Positions 1 to 8,155 of a DNA stretch of 19,478 nt are shown piece after piece. The notes under the pieces are model-generated. The model ran no database searches, was not told the origin of the DNA, and saw only the letters and a list, made by a program, of their open reading frames with translations. A program made the translations under genes and the position numbers. Location of the stretch: assembly GCA_002352425.1 (NCBI GenBank), contig DEIK01000104.1:1209-20686 (forward strand), given 5' to 3'. This DNA comes from Rhodobacteraceae bacterium UBA2776. GTDB taxonomy: Bacteria > Pseudomonadota > Alphaproteobacteria > Rhodobacterales > Rhodobacteraceae. Within the stretch, counting starts at the first letter, position 1; every line of letters starts with the position of its first letter.

Positions 1-92
1 CGCCCGTGTTGCAGCACCCGCATCGCAGCTTCAATCCCGGCTTCTGGAATTGGCTCTTGCTGGGTGAAATTTCCTGTAAACTTGTCGCTCAT
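1..92 (-). CDS. DegT/DnrJ/EryC1/StrS-type aminotransferase, N-terminal fragment
   Basis: Only the first 30 codons lie in the window; the gene continues past the left edge. The start ATG at 90-92 is preceded on its strand by a GGGGG-containing Shine-Dalgarno. The visible peptide begins MSDKFTGNFTQQ and continues with PEAGIEAAMRVLQHGR, which resembles the N-terminus of PLP-dependent DegT-family sugar or amino-acid aminotransferases. The lysine that binds PLP and all other diagnostic motifs are outside the window. It lies 22 bases downstream of gph on the same strand and is probably cotranscribed with it. The family call is from remembered similarity of a short N-terminus, so it is tentative. 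Confidence 0.55.
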   Translation of the reverse strand, partial: MSDKFTGNFTQQEPIPEAGIEAAMRVLQHG

Positions 93-114
93 ATCTGCCC
101 CCTGGCCTACTGTG

Positions 115-780
115 TCAGCCGATCAGGCCTTCAACAACCTCAAACAGATGATCATAGTGATCAAGCAACGCTTCGGGGTGCAGGTTTTCCACCTCCCGCC
201 CTGTTGGGCCAAAAGTCACAAGCACGCTTGGAACCCCCGCCGCCCGCGCCGTTTCGCGATCCGTCACCGTGTCGCCAATCAAAACCGAACGCCCAACAGC
301 GCCCCCAACCTGCGAAACCGCTTCCAAATAGGGGGCGGCATCGGGCTTGCGGGTCGGCAAGGTATCCGCACCGATCAACGCACCGAACATGTCGCGCAGG
401 CCTAAGCGTTGCATCAAGGTTTCAGCCAACCCCTCGGGCTTGTTCGTGCAGATCCCGACGCGATATCCCGCATCCAGCAAGCGCTGAACCGCAGGCCGAA
501 CCCCGTCATAGACCACCGTATAGCGGTCAATATTTTCGCCATAATGCTCTAATAACAAGGGAAATTGCACGTCAATCGCGGCTTCGCCATCGGACTCGCC
601 CAAACGCGAGAACCCCAATCGCAACATGGCCCGTCCGCCCGCAAAGGCCGTCGCCTGATCCGCCTGCATATCCAGCAAATCACCATGCCCAAGTGCGCGA
701 AAGCACGCGTTCGCTGCGTCCAGCAGATCGCCGCTGGTATCGGCCAAGGTGCCGTCCAAATCAAAAATGACCGTTTTCAT
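115..780 (-). CDS. gph: Phosphoglycolate phosphatase, HAD superfamily
   Basis: A 221-residue HAD hydrolase predicted to dephosphorylate 2-phosphoglycolate, a by-product of DNA repair and oxygenase metabolism, in the cytoplasm. All four HAD motifs are visible: DLDGT with nucleophile D7 and D9, the Thr of ICTNK at T112, the Lys of RKPD at K145, and GDTVTD with D170 and D174. A helical cap domain fits residues 15-85. The open frame extends upstream to 897, but the ATG at 780 directly precedes the KTVIFDLDGT core and has a GGGGGA Shine-Dalgarno, so it is the start. It is divergent from glmU and heads a leftward unit with the DegT gene. Substrate specificity among HAD phosphatases is hard to fix from sequence, so another small phosphate ester is possible. 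Confidence 0.88.
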   Translation of the reverse strand: MKTVIFDLDGTLADTSGDLLDAANACFRALGHGDLLDMQADQATAFAGGRAMLRLGFSRLGESDGEAAIDVQFPLLLEHYGENIDRYTVVYDGVRPAVQRLLDAGYRVGICTNKPEGLAETLMQRLGLRDMFGALIGADTLPTRKPDAAPYLEAVSQVGGAVGRSVLIGDTVTDRETARAAGVPSVLVTFGPTGREVENLHPEALLDHYDHLFEVVEGLIG

Positions 781-790
781 AAATCCCCCT

Positions 791-806
791 AGGCGACACA
801 TCGCCT
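791..806. repeat. Small inverted repeat in the gph leader
   Basis: AGGCGA and TCGCCT flank a CACA loop, a perfect 6-bp dyad just upstream of the gph Shine-Dalgarno in the 115-base gap between gph and glmU. It could be a weak operator or a leader hairpin. A dyad this short can occur by chance. Confidence 0.25.
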
Positions 807-837
807 GCCGCTGTAATATGGCGTAAACACAAGTGAC

Positions 838-865
838 TTGCCCCGCGCCCCATAAGCGATAAAAC
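838..865 (+). promoter_or_regulatory. Candidate sigma-70 promoter for glmU-glmS
   Basis: TTGCCC at 838-843 and TAAAAC at 860-865 are 16 bases apart, in the gap between the divergent gph and glmU. A start of transcription near 872 would leave a leader of about 24 bases before the glmU ATG at 896. The match to the consensus is partial. Confidence 0.3.
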
Positions 866-895
866 GGGCAGCAACGAATGAAAAGAGCAGATAAC

Positions 896-2254
896 ATGGC
901 AACAGCGTTAATTGTCTTGGCCGCTGGTCAAGGAACACGGATGAATTCGGACCTGCCAAAGGTGTTACACCCTTTGGGCAATGTGCCTTTGGTGGTGCAT
1001 GCGATGGCCTCGGGCGACGTGGTCGAACCCGAACGCGTTGTGGTGATCGCAGGCCATGGCGCCGACGCGGTCGAGCCTAAGGTGTTGGCCTACAACCCCG
1101 ACGCGGTTGTGGTGCGCCAGACTGAACAATTGGGCACCGGCCACGCCGTATTGCAGGCCCGCGAGGCGCTGGCCGATTTTGAAGGCGATGCGATTGTGGT
1201 TTTCGGTGACACGCCCTTTGTGCGCCCCGATACGATTGCCAAAATGGTCGCCAGCCGTGCCGATGGAAACGCCATTGTGATGTTGGGGTTTGAAGCGGCT
1301 GATCCGGGCCGTTACGGGCGGATGATTGCGGTTGGAAATGATCTAGAAGCCATCGTTGAAGCCAAAGATGCCAGCCCAAGCCAATTGGACATAACCCTTT
1401 GTAATAGTGGACTTGTTGTCGCTGATGCGCAGATGTTGTTTGACTTGTTGCAAGGCATTGGCAACGACAATGCCAGCGGTGAATACTATTTGACGGACAT
1501 TGTTGCCGCCGCCCGTGCGCAAGGGCATTCCGCCAGTGTCGTCACTTGTGATGAGGCCGAGACAATGGGCATCAACACCCGCGCCGAGCTGGCCCACGCC
1601 GAACAACTGTTCCAATCACAAAAACGGGCCGAGGCGCTTGAGAATGGCGCGACGCTTACGGCACCCGACACCGTGTTCTTTAGTTTTGACACCCACATCG
1701 GTCGCGATGCGCTGATCGAGCCAAATGTGGTCTTTGGCCCCTCTGTGACCATCGAGTCAGGGGCCACCATTCGCGCCTTTAGCCACCTTGAAGGCTGTCA
1801 TGTTTCACGTGGGGCGGTGGTCGGCCCCTACGCCCGTTTGCGCCCGGGTGCCGAGCTGGCCGAGAACACCAAGGTTGGCAATTTCGTTGAAGTAAAAAAT
1901 GCCAACATCTTAGAGGGCGCCAAAGTCAGCCACTTGTCCTATATCGGTGACGCCACAATAGGCGCGCGTGCCAACATTGGTGCAGGCACCATCACCTGCA
2001 ATTACGACGGCTACATGAAGCACCACACCGAGGTTGGTGAAGACGCTTTCATCGGTTCCAACACCATGTTGGTTGCGCCGGTGAGTATCGGCATCCAGGC
2101 AATGACTGCCTCCGGATCCGTGATCAACAAAAACGTGCCAAACGGGGCTTTGGCGCTGGGTCGCGCGCCGCAGGTCACGAAACTCGGCATGGCGCTCAAA
2201 TTGTTCGATAAGTTAAAGAAAACCAAAGCAAGACGCGCCAAGGAGGCCAAATAA
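896..2254 (+). CDS. glmU: Bifunctional UDP-GlcNAc pyrophosphorylase / glucosamine-1-phosphate acetyltransferase
   Basis: A 452-residue cytoplasmic enzyme making UDP-N-acetylglucosamine for peptidoglycan and lipid A: it acetylates glucosamine-1-phosphate, then couples it to UTP. The N-terminal uridyltransferase domain (about 1-230) shows LAAGQGTRM at 8-16, LPKVLH, QLGTGHAV and GDTPF. The C-terminal half is a left-handed beta-helix of hexapeptide repeats with RPGAEL, NFVEVKN, HLSYIGDA and GAGTITCNYDG, the acetyl-CoA and active-site strands. Length matches E. coli GlmU (456). I prefer the ATG at 896 because MATALIVLAAG fits the family N-terminus; an in-frame ATG at 878 would add six residues. 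Its TAA overlaps the glmS ATG by one base. Confidence 0.96.
   Translation: MATALIVLAAGQGTRMNSDLPKVLHPLGNVPLVVHAMASGDVVEPERVVVIAGHGADAVEPKVLAYNPDAVVVRQTEQLGTGHAVLQAREALADFEGDAIVVFGDTPFVRPDTIAKMVASRADGNAIVMLGFEAADPGRYGRMIAVGNDLEAIVEAKDASPSQLDITLCNSGLVVADAQMLFDLLQGIGNDNASGEYYLTDIVAAARAQGHSASVVTCDEAETMGINTRAELAHAEQLFQSQKRAEALENGATLTAPDTVFFSFDTHIGRDALIEPNVVFGPSVTIESGATIRAFSHLEGCHVSRGAVVGPYARLRPGAELAENTKVGNFVEVKNANILEGAKVSHLSYIGDATIGARANIGAGTITCNYDGYMKHHTEVGEDAFIGSNTMLVAPVSIGIQAMTASGSVINKNVPNGALALGRAPQVTKLGMALKLFDKLKKTKARRAKEAK
2241..2246 (+). promoter_or_regulatory. Shine-Dalgarno of glmS inside the glmU end
   Basis: AGGAGG lies in the last codons of glmU, 7 bases before the glmS ATG at 2254, which itself overlaps the glmU TAA as TAATG. 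This fixes the glmS start and indicates translational coupling. Confidence 0.75.
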
Positions 2255-4077
2255 TGTGTGGTATTGTAGGGGTCCTTGGAGACCACGAAGCAGCGCCGAT
2301 ACTGGTTGAGGCCCTGAAGCGGCTGGAATATCGCGGCTATGACAGTGCCGGAATTGCCACCATTAATAACGGTATACTGGACCGTCGCCGCGCCGTCGGC
2401 AAACTTGTCAATCTGTCGGATTTGCTGGTGCATGAACCGCTGGCAGGCAAGGCCGGAATTGGCCACACACGCTGGGCCACCCACGGCGCGCCCACGGTAG
2501 GAAATGCCCATCCGCACAAAGCTGGGCCGGTGGCCGTTGTGCACAATGGCATTGTCGAAAACTTCCGTGAATTGCGGGCCGAAATGGCCCAAAAAGGCAT
2601 CGAATTTCAGACCGAAACCGACACGGAAACCATCGCCCTTTTGGCGCATCATTACATCACCCAAGGCCTGTCGCCCCGCGACGCCGCCCGCGAAACAATT
2701 GCACGGTTGGAAGGCGCATTTGCGTTGTGTTTCTTGTTTGATGGCGAAGACGATTTGCTGATCGCCGCACGCAAGGGCTCGCCACTGGCGATTGGCCACG
2801 GCGAAGGCGAAATGTTTGTTGGCTCCGACGCCATCGCGCTGGCCCTGATGACCGATAAGATCACCTACCTAGAAGAAGGCGATTGGGCCATCGTCACCCG
2901 CAATTCAGTCGAAATTCGCGACGCCGAAGACCACCAAGTACACCGCCCGATCAAAACTGTGAACATCGACAGCACGCGGGTCGAAAAAGGCGGCCACAAA
3001 CATTACATGGCCAAAGAAATTTCCGAACAGCCCACCGTCATGGGCGAAGCGATTGAGCACTACATCACAGCCGATGGCACCGAAATCATCCTGCCCGATG
3101 GTGGCATTGATTTCACCAAATTTGACCGCATCACTATGGTGGCCTGCGGCACCGCCTATCTGGCCTGCCTCACCGCCAAATACTGGTTTGAACAGGTTGC
3201 CCGCCTGCCCGTCGAGGTCGATGTGGCCTCTGAGTTTCGCTACCGCGAGCCGCCCATTCCCGCCCGCACCTTGGCCCTGTTTGTCAGCCAATCCGGTGAA
3301 ACAGCCGACACATTGGCGGCGCTGCGATACTGTCAGGGCAAAGCCGATATGATCGTTTCGGTGGTCAATGTGCCTGAATCCTCTATCGCACGCGAATCCG
3401 ATCTGGCCCTACCCATTTTGGCCGGCACTGAAATCGGTGTGGCCTCGACCAAGGCGTTCACTTGTCAGTTGACCGTGATGGCGTCTTTGATGCTAAAGGC
3501 CGCGCAGACACGCGGTGAAATCAGCAACGATGTATTGGCCAAACAGCTTGCAACCCTGCGCACTTTGCCCGGTTTGTTAAGCCTTGCGATCAACACCGGA
3601 CCCGAAGTCAAAGCCGTTTCCCGCAAGCTGGCCGAGGCTCAGGATGTGCTGTTTTTGGGCCGTGGCGCGATGTTCCCCCTGGCCTTGGAGGGAGCATTGA
3701 AATTGAAAGAAATCAGCTATATACACGCCGAAGGTTATGCATCAGGTGAACTAAAACACGGCCCCATCGCGCTGATCGACAAGATGATGCCCGTGGTTGT
3801 GATGGCCCCGCGTGACACCCTATTCGACAAAACAGTTTCCAACATGCAAGAGGTGATGGCGCGCGGTGGCAAGGTGCTGTTGATCTCGGATGCACAAGGG
3901 ATCAAAGAAGCCGGTGAAGGCACATGGGAGACCCTGACCATGCCGCAAGTCGACGACCTGTTTGCGCCCATTCTTTACGCAGTCCCAGCCCAAATGCTGG
4001 CCTATCACACAGCAATCGCCAAAGGCACCGACGTGGATCAACCTCGCAATCTAGCCAAATCGGTCACCGTAGAATGA
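2254..4077 (+). CDS. glmS: Glutamine--fructose-6-phosphate aminotransferase (isomerizing)
   Basis: A 607-residue cytoplasmic enzyme that makes glucosamine-6-phosphate from fructose-6-phosphate and glutamine, the entry step to amino sugars; it supplies the route that GlmU finishes. The N-terminal class II glutaminase domain starts with MCGIVG, so Cys2 becomes the nucleophile after Met removal. HTRWATHG at 71-78, HNG at 97-99 and TDTE around 122-125 line that site. Two SIS domains follow, with CGTAYLA, SQSGETADT, STKAFTCQ and the loop ISYIHAEGYASGELKHGP, and the tail NLAKSVTVE is typical. Length equals the family norm. No leader resembling a glmS ribozyme is present, as expected outside Gram-positives. 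The TGA overlaps the next ATG. Confidence 0.97.
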   Translation: MCGIVGVLGDHEAAPILVEALKRLEYRGYDSAGIATINNGILDRRRAVGKLVNLSDLLVHEPLAGKAGIGHTRWATHGAPTVGNAHPHKAGPVAVVHNGIVENFRELRAEMAQKGIEFQTETDTETIALLAHHYITQGLSPRDAARETIARLEGAFALCFLFDGEDDLLIAARKGSPLAIGHGEGEMFVGSDAIALALMTDKITYLEEGDWAIVTRNSVEIRDAEDHQVHRPIKTVNIDSTRVEKGGHKHYMAKEISEQPTVMGEAIEHYITADGTEIILPDGGIDFTKFDRITMVACGTAYLACLTAKYWFEQVARLPVEVDVASEFRYREPPIPARTLALFVSQSGETADTLAALRYCQGKADMIVSVVNVPESSIARESDLALPILAGTEIGVASTKAFTCQLTVMASLMLKAAQTRGEISNDVLAKQLATLRTLPGLLSLAINTGPEVKAVSRKLAEAQDVLFLGRGAMFPLALEGALKLKEISYIHAEGYASGELKHGPIALIDKMMPVVVMAPRDTLFDKTVSNMQEVMARGGKVLLISDAQGIKEAGEGTWETLTMPQVDDLFAPILYAVPAQMLAYHTAIAKGTDVDQPRNLAKSVTVE

Positions 4078-4751
4078 CCCCGGGAAACGCAATTACCGCC
4101 CTGCGTCAACACACCGTTGAGGGCAAGGCGCTGCAAATGGCCGCCTATCACAAATCCAAGCGCCCCTTTCTCGGTGTGGCCAATCCGATGATCGACGAAG
4201 AAGTCAAAAACTGGCGCGCGGCTCTCGATATTGACGGGCGGGTGGCCTTGGCCGATGGGTTATGGAAAAGCGGCTATTTCGAAGCCCGCATCGCCGCCGC
4301 CAAATTGCTGACCCAGGCCCGCATCACCCCTGATGATGCCGTCTGGAGTTTGATCAAATCATGGGTGCCAGAATTTGATGGTTGGGCAATTGCCGATCAC
4401 GCCTGCACCGCTGGGCGCAAACGCATCGAGGCCGACCCAAGGCGGCTTGACGAGGTTGAGGAATGGACCAAGTCACCGCATATGTGGACCCGCCGCGCCG
4501 CCCTTGTGATCACCCTGCCCTGGACCAAGCAAAATAATCCAAAACCTGCTGACCTAGAGATCCGCGAACGTGTTTTGGGCTGGGCCGCAAGCTATGTTGA
4601 TGACACCAACTGGTTCATCCAAAAATCCATCTCGTGGTGGCTGCGCGATCTGGGCAAACATGATCCCAACCGCACCCGTGCTTTTGTGGAAACCCATGGC
4701 GAGCGCATGAAACCCTTTGCCGTCAAAGATGCCATCCGCAAGCTAAAATAG
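4074..4751 (+). CDS. DNA alkylation repair protein, AlkD-like HEAT-repeat glycosylase
   Basis: A 225-residue protein of the AlkD/AlkC fold, which excises positively charged alkylated purines such as 7-methylguanine and 3-methyladenine. The N-terminus reads MAAYHKSKRPFLGV followed by ANPMID, the family hallmark. W104 and D108 keep the spacing of Trp109 and Asp113 of Bacillus cereus AlkD, and W180 is a reasonable counterpart of Trp187; these cradle the lesion. The rest is helical, matching HEAT-like repeats. The start is the ATG at 4074, overlapping the glmS TGA (ATGA); the frame is open further upstream inside glmS, but that part is shadow sequence. It is therefore probably translated from the glmUS mRNA. 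No Ada-type operator is seen before it, so an alkylation response of its own is not evident. Confidence 0.88.
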   Translation: MTPGNAITALRQHTVEGKALQMAAYHKSKRPFLGVANPMIDEEVKNWRAALDIDGRVALADGLWKSGYFEARIAAAKLLTQARITPDDAVWSLIKSWVPEFDGWAIADHACTAGRKRIEADPRRLDEVEEWTKSPHMWTRRAALVITLPWTKQNNPKPADLEIRERVLGWAASYVDDTNWFIQKSISWWLRDLGKHDPNRTRAFVETHGERMKPFAVKDAIRKLK

Positions 4752-4768
4752 CGCGGCACGGCTGAAAT

Positions 4769-6337
4769 CTAGTGGTCGCGCAACTCGCGTTTCATGATTT
4801 TGCCCGTTGCCGTCATCGGCAGCGCCTTGATGCGTTCAATCCATCGCGGCGCCACATGCGGGTTAACTTTATCGCGCACCCGCTGGATCAAAGCGGCCTC
4901 CAACCCCGTCCAATCAGCCCCGTCGCGCAAGACGACAAAACCCTTCACAACCTCGGTTCGCAGCGCGTCCGGCACCCCGATCACCGCCGCCATCACCACA
5001 TCCGGATGACCACATAGGCAATTCTCGATCTTGCTCGGCCCAATCCGGTACCCCGCCGAGGTGATCACATCATCGTCCCGACTGGCAAAGGTGAAGTACC
5101 CTGCCCCGTCGCAGGCCCCCAAATCGCCTGTGCGCATCCAGTCGCCGGTAAATTCCTCAGCCGTGGCCTCGGGTTTGTTCCAATAGCGCAAAAACATCAC
5201 CGGATCAGGGCGACGCACCGCGATTTCGCCCACTTCACCCGTTGGCAACACGTCGCCGCTCGCATCAATCACCGCCACATCATGCCCCGGTCCCGCGCGC
5301 CCCATTTTGCCCGCCATCTGATGCCCGCCACCGCCTTGGGAACAGACCACCAAATTGCACTCGGTCTGGCCATAAAGCTCGTTGATATGACAGCCCAAAG
5401 TGGCCTACGCCCATTCCAACAACGGCCCCCAGGCTTTCGCCACCTGAACTGACGGACCGCAATGTACGCCACTTGGCACCTTTGCCTGCTGCATCATTTT
5501 CAGTGCGGTCGGCGGCATGAACAGGTTACGTAGTTTGTGACGCGCCATCAAATCATTGGCTTCATCCGGGTCGAATTTTCGCATCCGGCGACTGATCAAC
5601 GGCACACCATAATGCAGGCACGGCATCGCCATATCCAACAACCCGCCGATCCACGCCCAATCAGCGGGCGTCCATCCACGGTCGTCTTTTTTCGGGAAAA
5701 ATTCATGGTGCAATTCAATCGACGGCAAATGCCCCAACAGCACCCGATGGCCATGCAACACCCCTTTGGGTGGCCCTGTCGTACCAGACGTATAGATCAA
5801 CAATGCTGGGTCATCCGGCGTGGTGGCAACCGGCGCAAACCCATCCGAAGCGGCCGCAATTTCAGCATGGAAATCACGGATCGGATCGGCAGCTAGCTCT
5901 GTTGAATAGACCTCGGAAAGGTCTGGCAGGTCATCCATTAGCCCCGTGATTTTAGGCAGATTATCCGCATCCGTCACAACGAATTTCGATCCCGAATCCG
6001 TCAACCGATAGTGTAGCGCCTTTTCACCAAACAAGGTGAACAACGGCAGCGCAATCGCGCCCAGTTTATAGGCCGCAAAATGGCTGATCAAAACCTCGGG
6101 CCCCTGCTGCAACAAGATCGCCAACCGATCCCCCCGCTTTAGCCCACGTGCAGCAAAGGCATTGGCCACCCCATTGGAAGCCCGTTCCAACATCCCATAG
6201 GTCCAGTGCTGCGCCGCGCCATCTTGGCCCAGATGAATCAGCGCAACCTGATCAGGCGCACGCGCTGCCCAAGCGCTGCAACAACTGGTCGAAATATTGT
6301 AGTCAGCAGGCAGGTTCCAACGAAAATCCCGACGCAT
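4769..6337 (-). pseudogene. Acyl-CoA/acetyl-CoA synthetase-like AMP-binding enzyme, disrupted
   Basis: An ANL-superfamily ligase that would activate a carboxylic acid to acyl-AMP and then acyl-CoA. The N-terminal part (6337-5405, 310 codons, start ATG with an AGGA Shine-Dalgarno; a GTG lies just upstream) carries the P-loop YTSGTTGPPKG at residues 182-192. The C-terminal part (5404-4769) carries YGQTEC, RTGDLG and the catalytic-lysine tail MTATGKIMKREL. Between them the frame is damaged. The expected block RSVSSGGESLGA is readable only in another frame (5462-5424), the original frame resumes with LLEW, and then an in-frame TAG occurs at 5405-5407 before ATLGCHINELYGQTE. At least one base is missing near 5463-5466 and a compensating change lies near 5421-5425. 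The joined length, about 522 codons, is normal for the family. Either it decayed recently or sequencing errors cluster here. It converges on the AlkD gene with a 17-base gap. Confidence 0.82.
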
Positions 6338-6383
6338 CACATCCTAGTCAGGATTTGGTGTTATCAACCGGTTCATCAGTGCG

Positions 6384-6923
6384 TTACTCCGCGTACACGA
6401 TCAATTCAGGCAGACCCGCCAAAGGTGCCTCTAACACACGTAAGGCCGCCAAGGACACCCGACTGCCCGCCGTTTTTGGCCCATCAATTGGAATCAGATC
6501 AACTGAAACTGATTTTCCGTTGCTTGGATACTCAACCCGCCCCTTGGCCGCGGTCGACACCAGCGGCGTTTTCAACCAAAAGCCAGGCTCTGCCGGATTT
6601 CCAAGCGACCCGATCGTTGCTCCCAACTTGCGTTCCCCACTGATCGGCGCGGCCTCTTCTGCTTCGGCCCGTTGCGCACTGGTCGTTGTATCAAACTGCT
6701 CGGCCGTTTGGGCCGATTCCGCCGGTTTTGGCGCGACGCTTTGGGAGGGCGCGGGCCGCTCAACAGGCCGCGTGCCTGTGTCGCTCTGCCCGGCGGCCGT
6801 ATCAACTGCGGCCGGTTTCGCCCCCCGCAAGCCAGTGCCAAAGTTGGCGCTAAAGGTTTCACCACAGCCCGACAACAGCACCGCTGTCAAAACCACTATT
6901 CCGGAATAATGAACATTTTTCAT
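6384..6923 (-). CDS. Small predicted lipoprotein of unknown function
   Basis: A 179-residue protein with a clear lipoprotein signal: a short basic start, hydrophobic stretch IVVLTAVL, then lipobox LLSGC with the acylated cysteine at C20, so it should be anchored in the inner or outer membrane facing the periplasm. Residues 30-90 are low-complexity, rich in Ala, Pro, Thr and Gln, probably a flexible linker. The C-terminal 70 residues look folded (EPGFWLKTPLV, VEYPSNGKSVSVDLIPIDG, LPELIVYAE). From memory, similar short proteins of Rhodobacterales have been labelled D-galactarate dehydratase in databases; nothing here supports an enzyme of that kind. It sits 46 bases upstream of the disrupted synthetase and is divergent from moaA. 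The Shine-Dalgarno is poor. Confidence 0.75.
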   Translation of the reverse strand: MKNVHYSGIVVLTAVLLSGCGETFSANFGTGLRGAKPAAVDTAAGQSDTGTRPVERPAPSQSVAPKPAESAQTAEQFDTTTSAQRAEAEEAAPISGERKLGATIGSLGNPAEPGFWLKTPLVSTAAKGRVEYPSNGKSVSVDLIPIDGPKTAGSRVSLAALRVLEAPLAGLPELIVYAE

Positions 6924-6982
6924 AACCCTAAACTATGTCGTATCGCCGCCTACATCAATGCCCCACAGCTTGATCTATCCCC

Positions 6983-7011
6983 TTGTTGTTGCCCCCCAAC
7001 ACTCCTAGAAT
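6983..7011 (+). promoter_or_regulatory. Candidate moaA promoter giving a leaderless mRNA
   Basis: TTGTTG at 6983-6988 and TAGAAT at 7006-7011 are separated by exactly 17 bases. The -10 ends six bases before the moaA ATG at 7018, so transcription would begin at or next to the start codon. No Shine-Dalgarno is seen before that ATG, which agrees with leaderless translation. Confidence 0.42.
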
Positions 7012-7017
7012 ACGCGG

Positions 7018-8028
7018 ATGGAACCTGCCCTGATTGACCCCTTTATGCGCGCGGTCACCTATTTGCGCGTCTCGGTTACAGACCGCTGCGATTTTCGCTG
7101 TACCTATTGCATGTCGGAAAACATGAAATTCCTCCCCAAAAAGGAATTGCTCACGCTTGAGGAACTGGATCGCATGTGCACCGCCTTTGTCGGGCTTGGC
7201 GTCAAAAAGCTGCGCGTCACAGGGGGCGAGCCTTTGGTGCGGCGCGGCATCATGAGCTTTTTCCAGTCGATGAAGCGTCATCTGGACAGCGGCGCGCTTG
7301 AAGAAATCACCCTCACCACCAACGGATCGCAACTTGGTAAATACGCCGAGGAACTGGCCGCCTGTGGCGTGAAACGCATCAACGTATCGCTTGACACGCT
7401 GGACGAGGAAAAATTCGCCAAGATCACCCGCTGGGGCCGCTTGCCACAGGTTTTACGCGGCATCCAAGCGGCACAAGCTGCCGGAATGCAGGTGAAATTA
7501 AACGCTGTGGCCGTGCAGGGATTCAATGAGGATGAGCTGTTCACACTACAGGAATTTTGTAACGCCAAGGGTATGGACTTAACCTTTATCGAAGTCATGC
7601 CCATGGGCGAAGACATGAGCGAGGCCATGCGCCTGGGCCAATATTGGTCTTTGAAGGACCTGCGCGCCCAAATTGAAACCCGTTTCACCACCACCGACCT
7701 AACGATCAGCACGGGCGGGCCGGCACATTACATTAGGATCAATGAAACTGGCCAGAAAATTGGCCTAATCCAACCGCTTAGCCATAATTTCTGTGAAAGC
7801 TGCAACCGCGTTCGCATCACTTGCACGGGCGAGATATACACTTGCCTTGGCCAAGAGGGCCACATGGACCTGCGCCCTGCCCTGCGTCAAAATCCAGACA
7901 GCGACGCCCCGCTCATTGCCGCCATCCACACAGCCATTGGCAGCAAACCCAAGGGCCATGATTTTGACTACTCACGTCAACGCGCCGAGGGCCAGGTTTC
8001 CCGCCACATGAGCCACACCGGCGGCTAG
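7018..8028 (+). CDS. moaA: GTP 3',8-cyclase, molybdenum cofactor biosynthesis protein A
   Basis: A 336-residue radical-SAM enzyme that converts GTP to 3',8-cyclo-7,8-dihydro-GTP, the first step of molybdopterin synthesis, working with MoaC. The SAM-binding 4Fe-4S cluster ligands are C24, C28 and C31 in CDFRCTYC. GGEP is at 69-72, and the substrate-binding cluster ligands C259, C262 and C276 keep the CX2CX13C spacing. The protein ends in Gly-Gly, the conserved tail that enters the active site. The start at 7018 places LIDPFMRAVTYLRVSVTDRC at the family-typical distance; an internal ATG at codon 10 is less likely. No other mo-cofactor gene is adjacent, so moaA is alone here. It is followed by two hairpins. 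Confidence 0.96.
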   Translation: MEPALIDPFMRAVTYLRVSVTDRCDFRCTYCMSENMKFLPKKELLTLEELDRMCTAFVGLGVKKLRVTGGEPLVRRGIMSFFQSMKRHLDSGALEEITLTTNGSQLGKYAEELAACGVKRINVSLDTLDEEKFAKITRWGRLPQVLRGIQAAQAAGMQVKLNAVAVQGFNEDELFTLQEFCNAKGMDLTFIEVMPMGEDMSEAMRLGQYWSLKDLRAQIETRFTTTDLTISTGGPAHYIRINETGQKIGLIQPLSHNFCESCNRVRITCTGEIYTCLGQEGHMDLRPALRQNPDSDAPLIAAIHTAIGSKPKGHDFDYSRQRAEGQVSRHMSHTGG

Positions 8029-8095
8029 CCTCCCAGAGCCAAAGGCGCTGCCCTATTTTCTTCTTTTCATAAATACCCGCGCCGCAGGCATCTTC

Positions 8096-8122
8096 GCGTT
8101 TTGGCCCGCAGGGGCAAAACGC
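8096..8122. terminator. Hairpin in the convergent gap after moaA
   Basis: GCGTTTTG at 8096-8103 pairs with CAAAACGC at 8115-8122, and inner CCC pairs with GGG around a GCA loop, leaving a single internal mismatch. It stands between the ends of moaA and the amidotransferase gene and is symmetrical, so it could end transcripts from both sides. No clean U-tract follows, so factor-dependent termination or 3'-end protection is possible. It may be a copy of a dispersed intergenic element. Confidence 0.5.
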
Positions 8123-8127
8123 TTGGG

Positions 8128-8147
8128 GCGACGCCGTCAGGCGGCGC
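8128..8147. terminator. Second GC-rich hairpin in the same gap
   Basis: GCGACGCC at 8128-8135 pairs with GGCGGCGC at 8140-8147 across a GTCA loop, with one A-G mismatch. It lies 8 bases before the amidotransferase stop codon and 5 bases after the preceding hairpin, so it would be the first hairpin met by transcription coming from the right. Confidence 0.42.
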
Positions 8148-8155
8148 AACTCCAC

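Noticed and set aside
6..770. Long rightward ORF opposite the DegT fragment and gph
   Set aside because: It is Arg/Pro/His-rich, as expected for the antisense of a GC-rich gene, while gph on the other strand has all HAD motifs.
2011..2799. Leftward ORF of 262 codons across the glmU-glmS junction
   Set aside because: It crosses two certain genes in antisense and has no recognisable domain or ribosome site.
3924..4073. Longer AlkD-like gene starting inside glmS
   Set aside because: The added 50 residues are out-of-frame glmS; the family N-terminus begins at the ATG overlapping the glmS stop.
6930..6958. Leftward promoter TTGATG-17-TAGTTT for the lipoprotein as an annotated feature
   Set aside because: The -10 ends six bases before the ATG and matches the consensus weakly; kept only as part of the leaderless-promoter finding.
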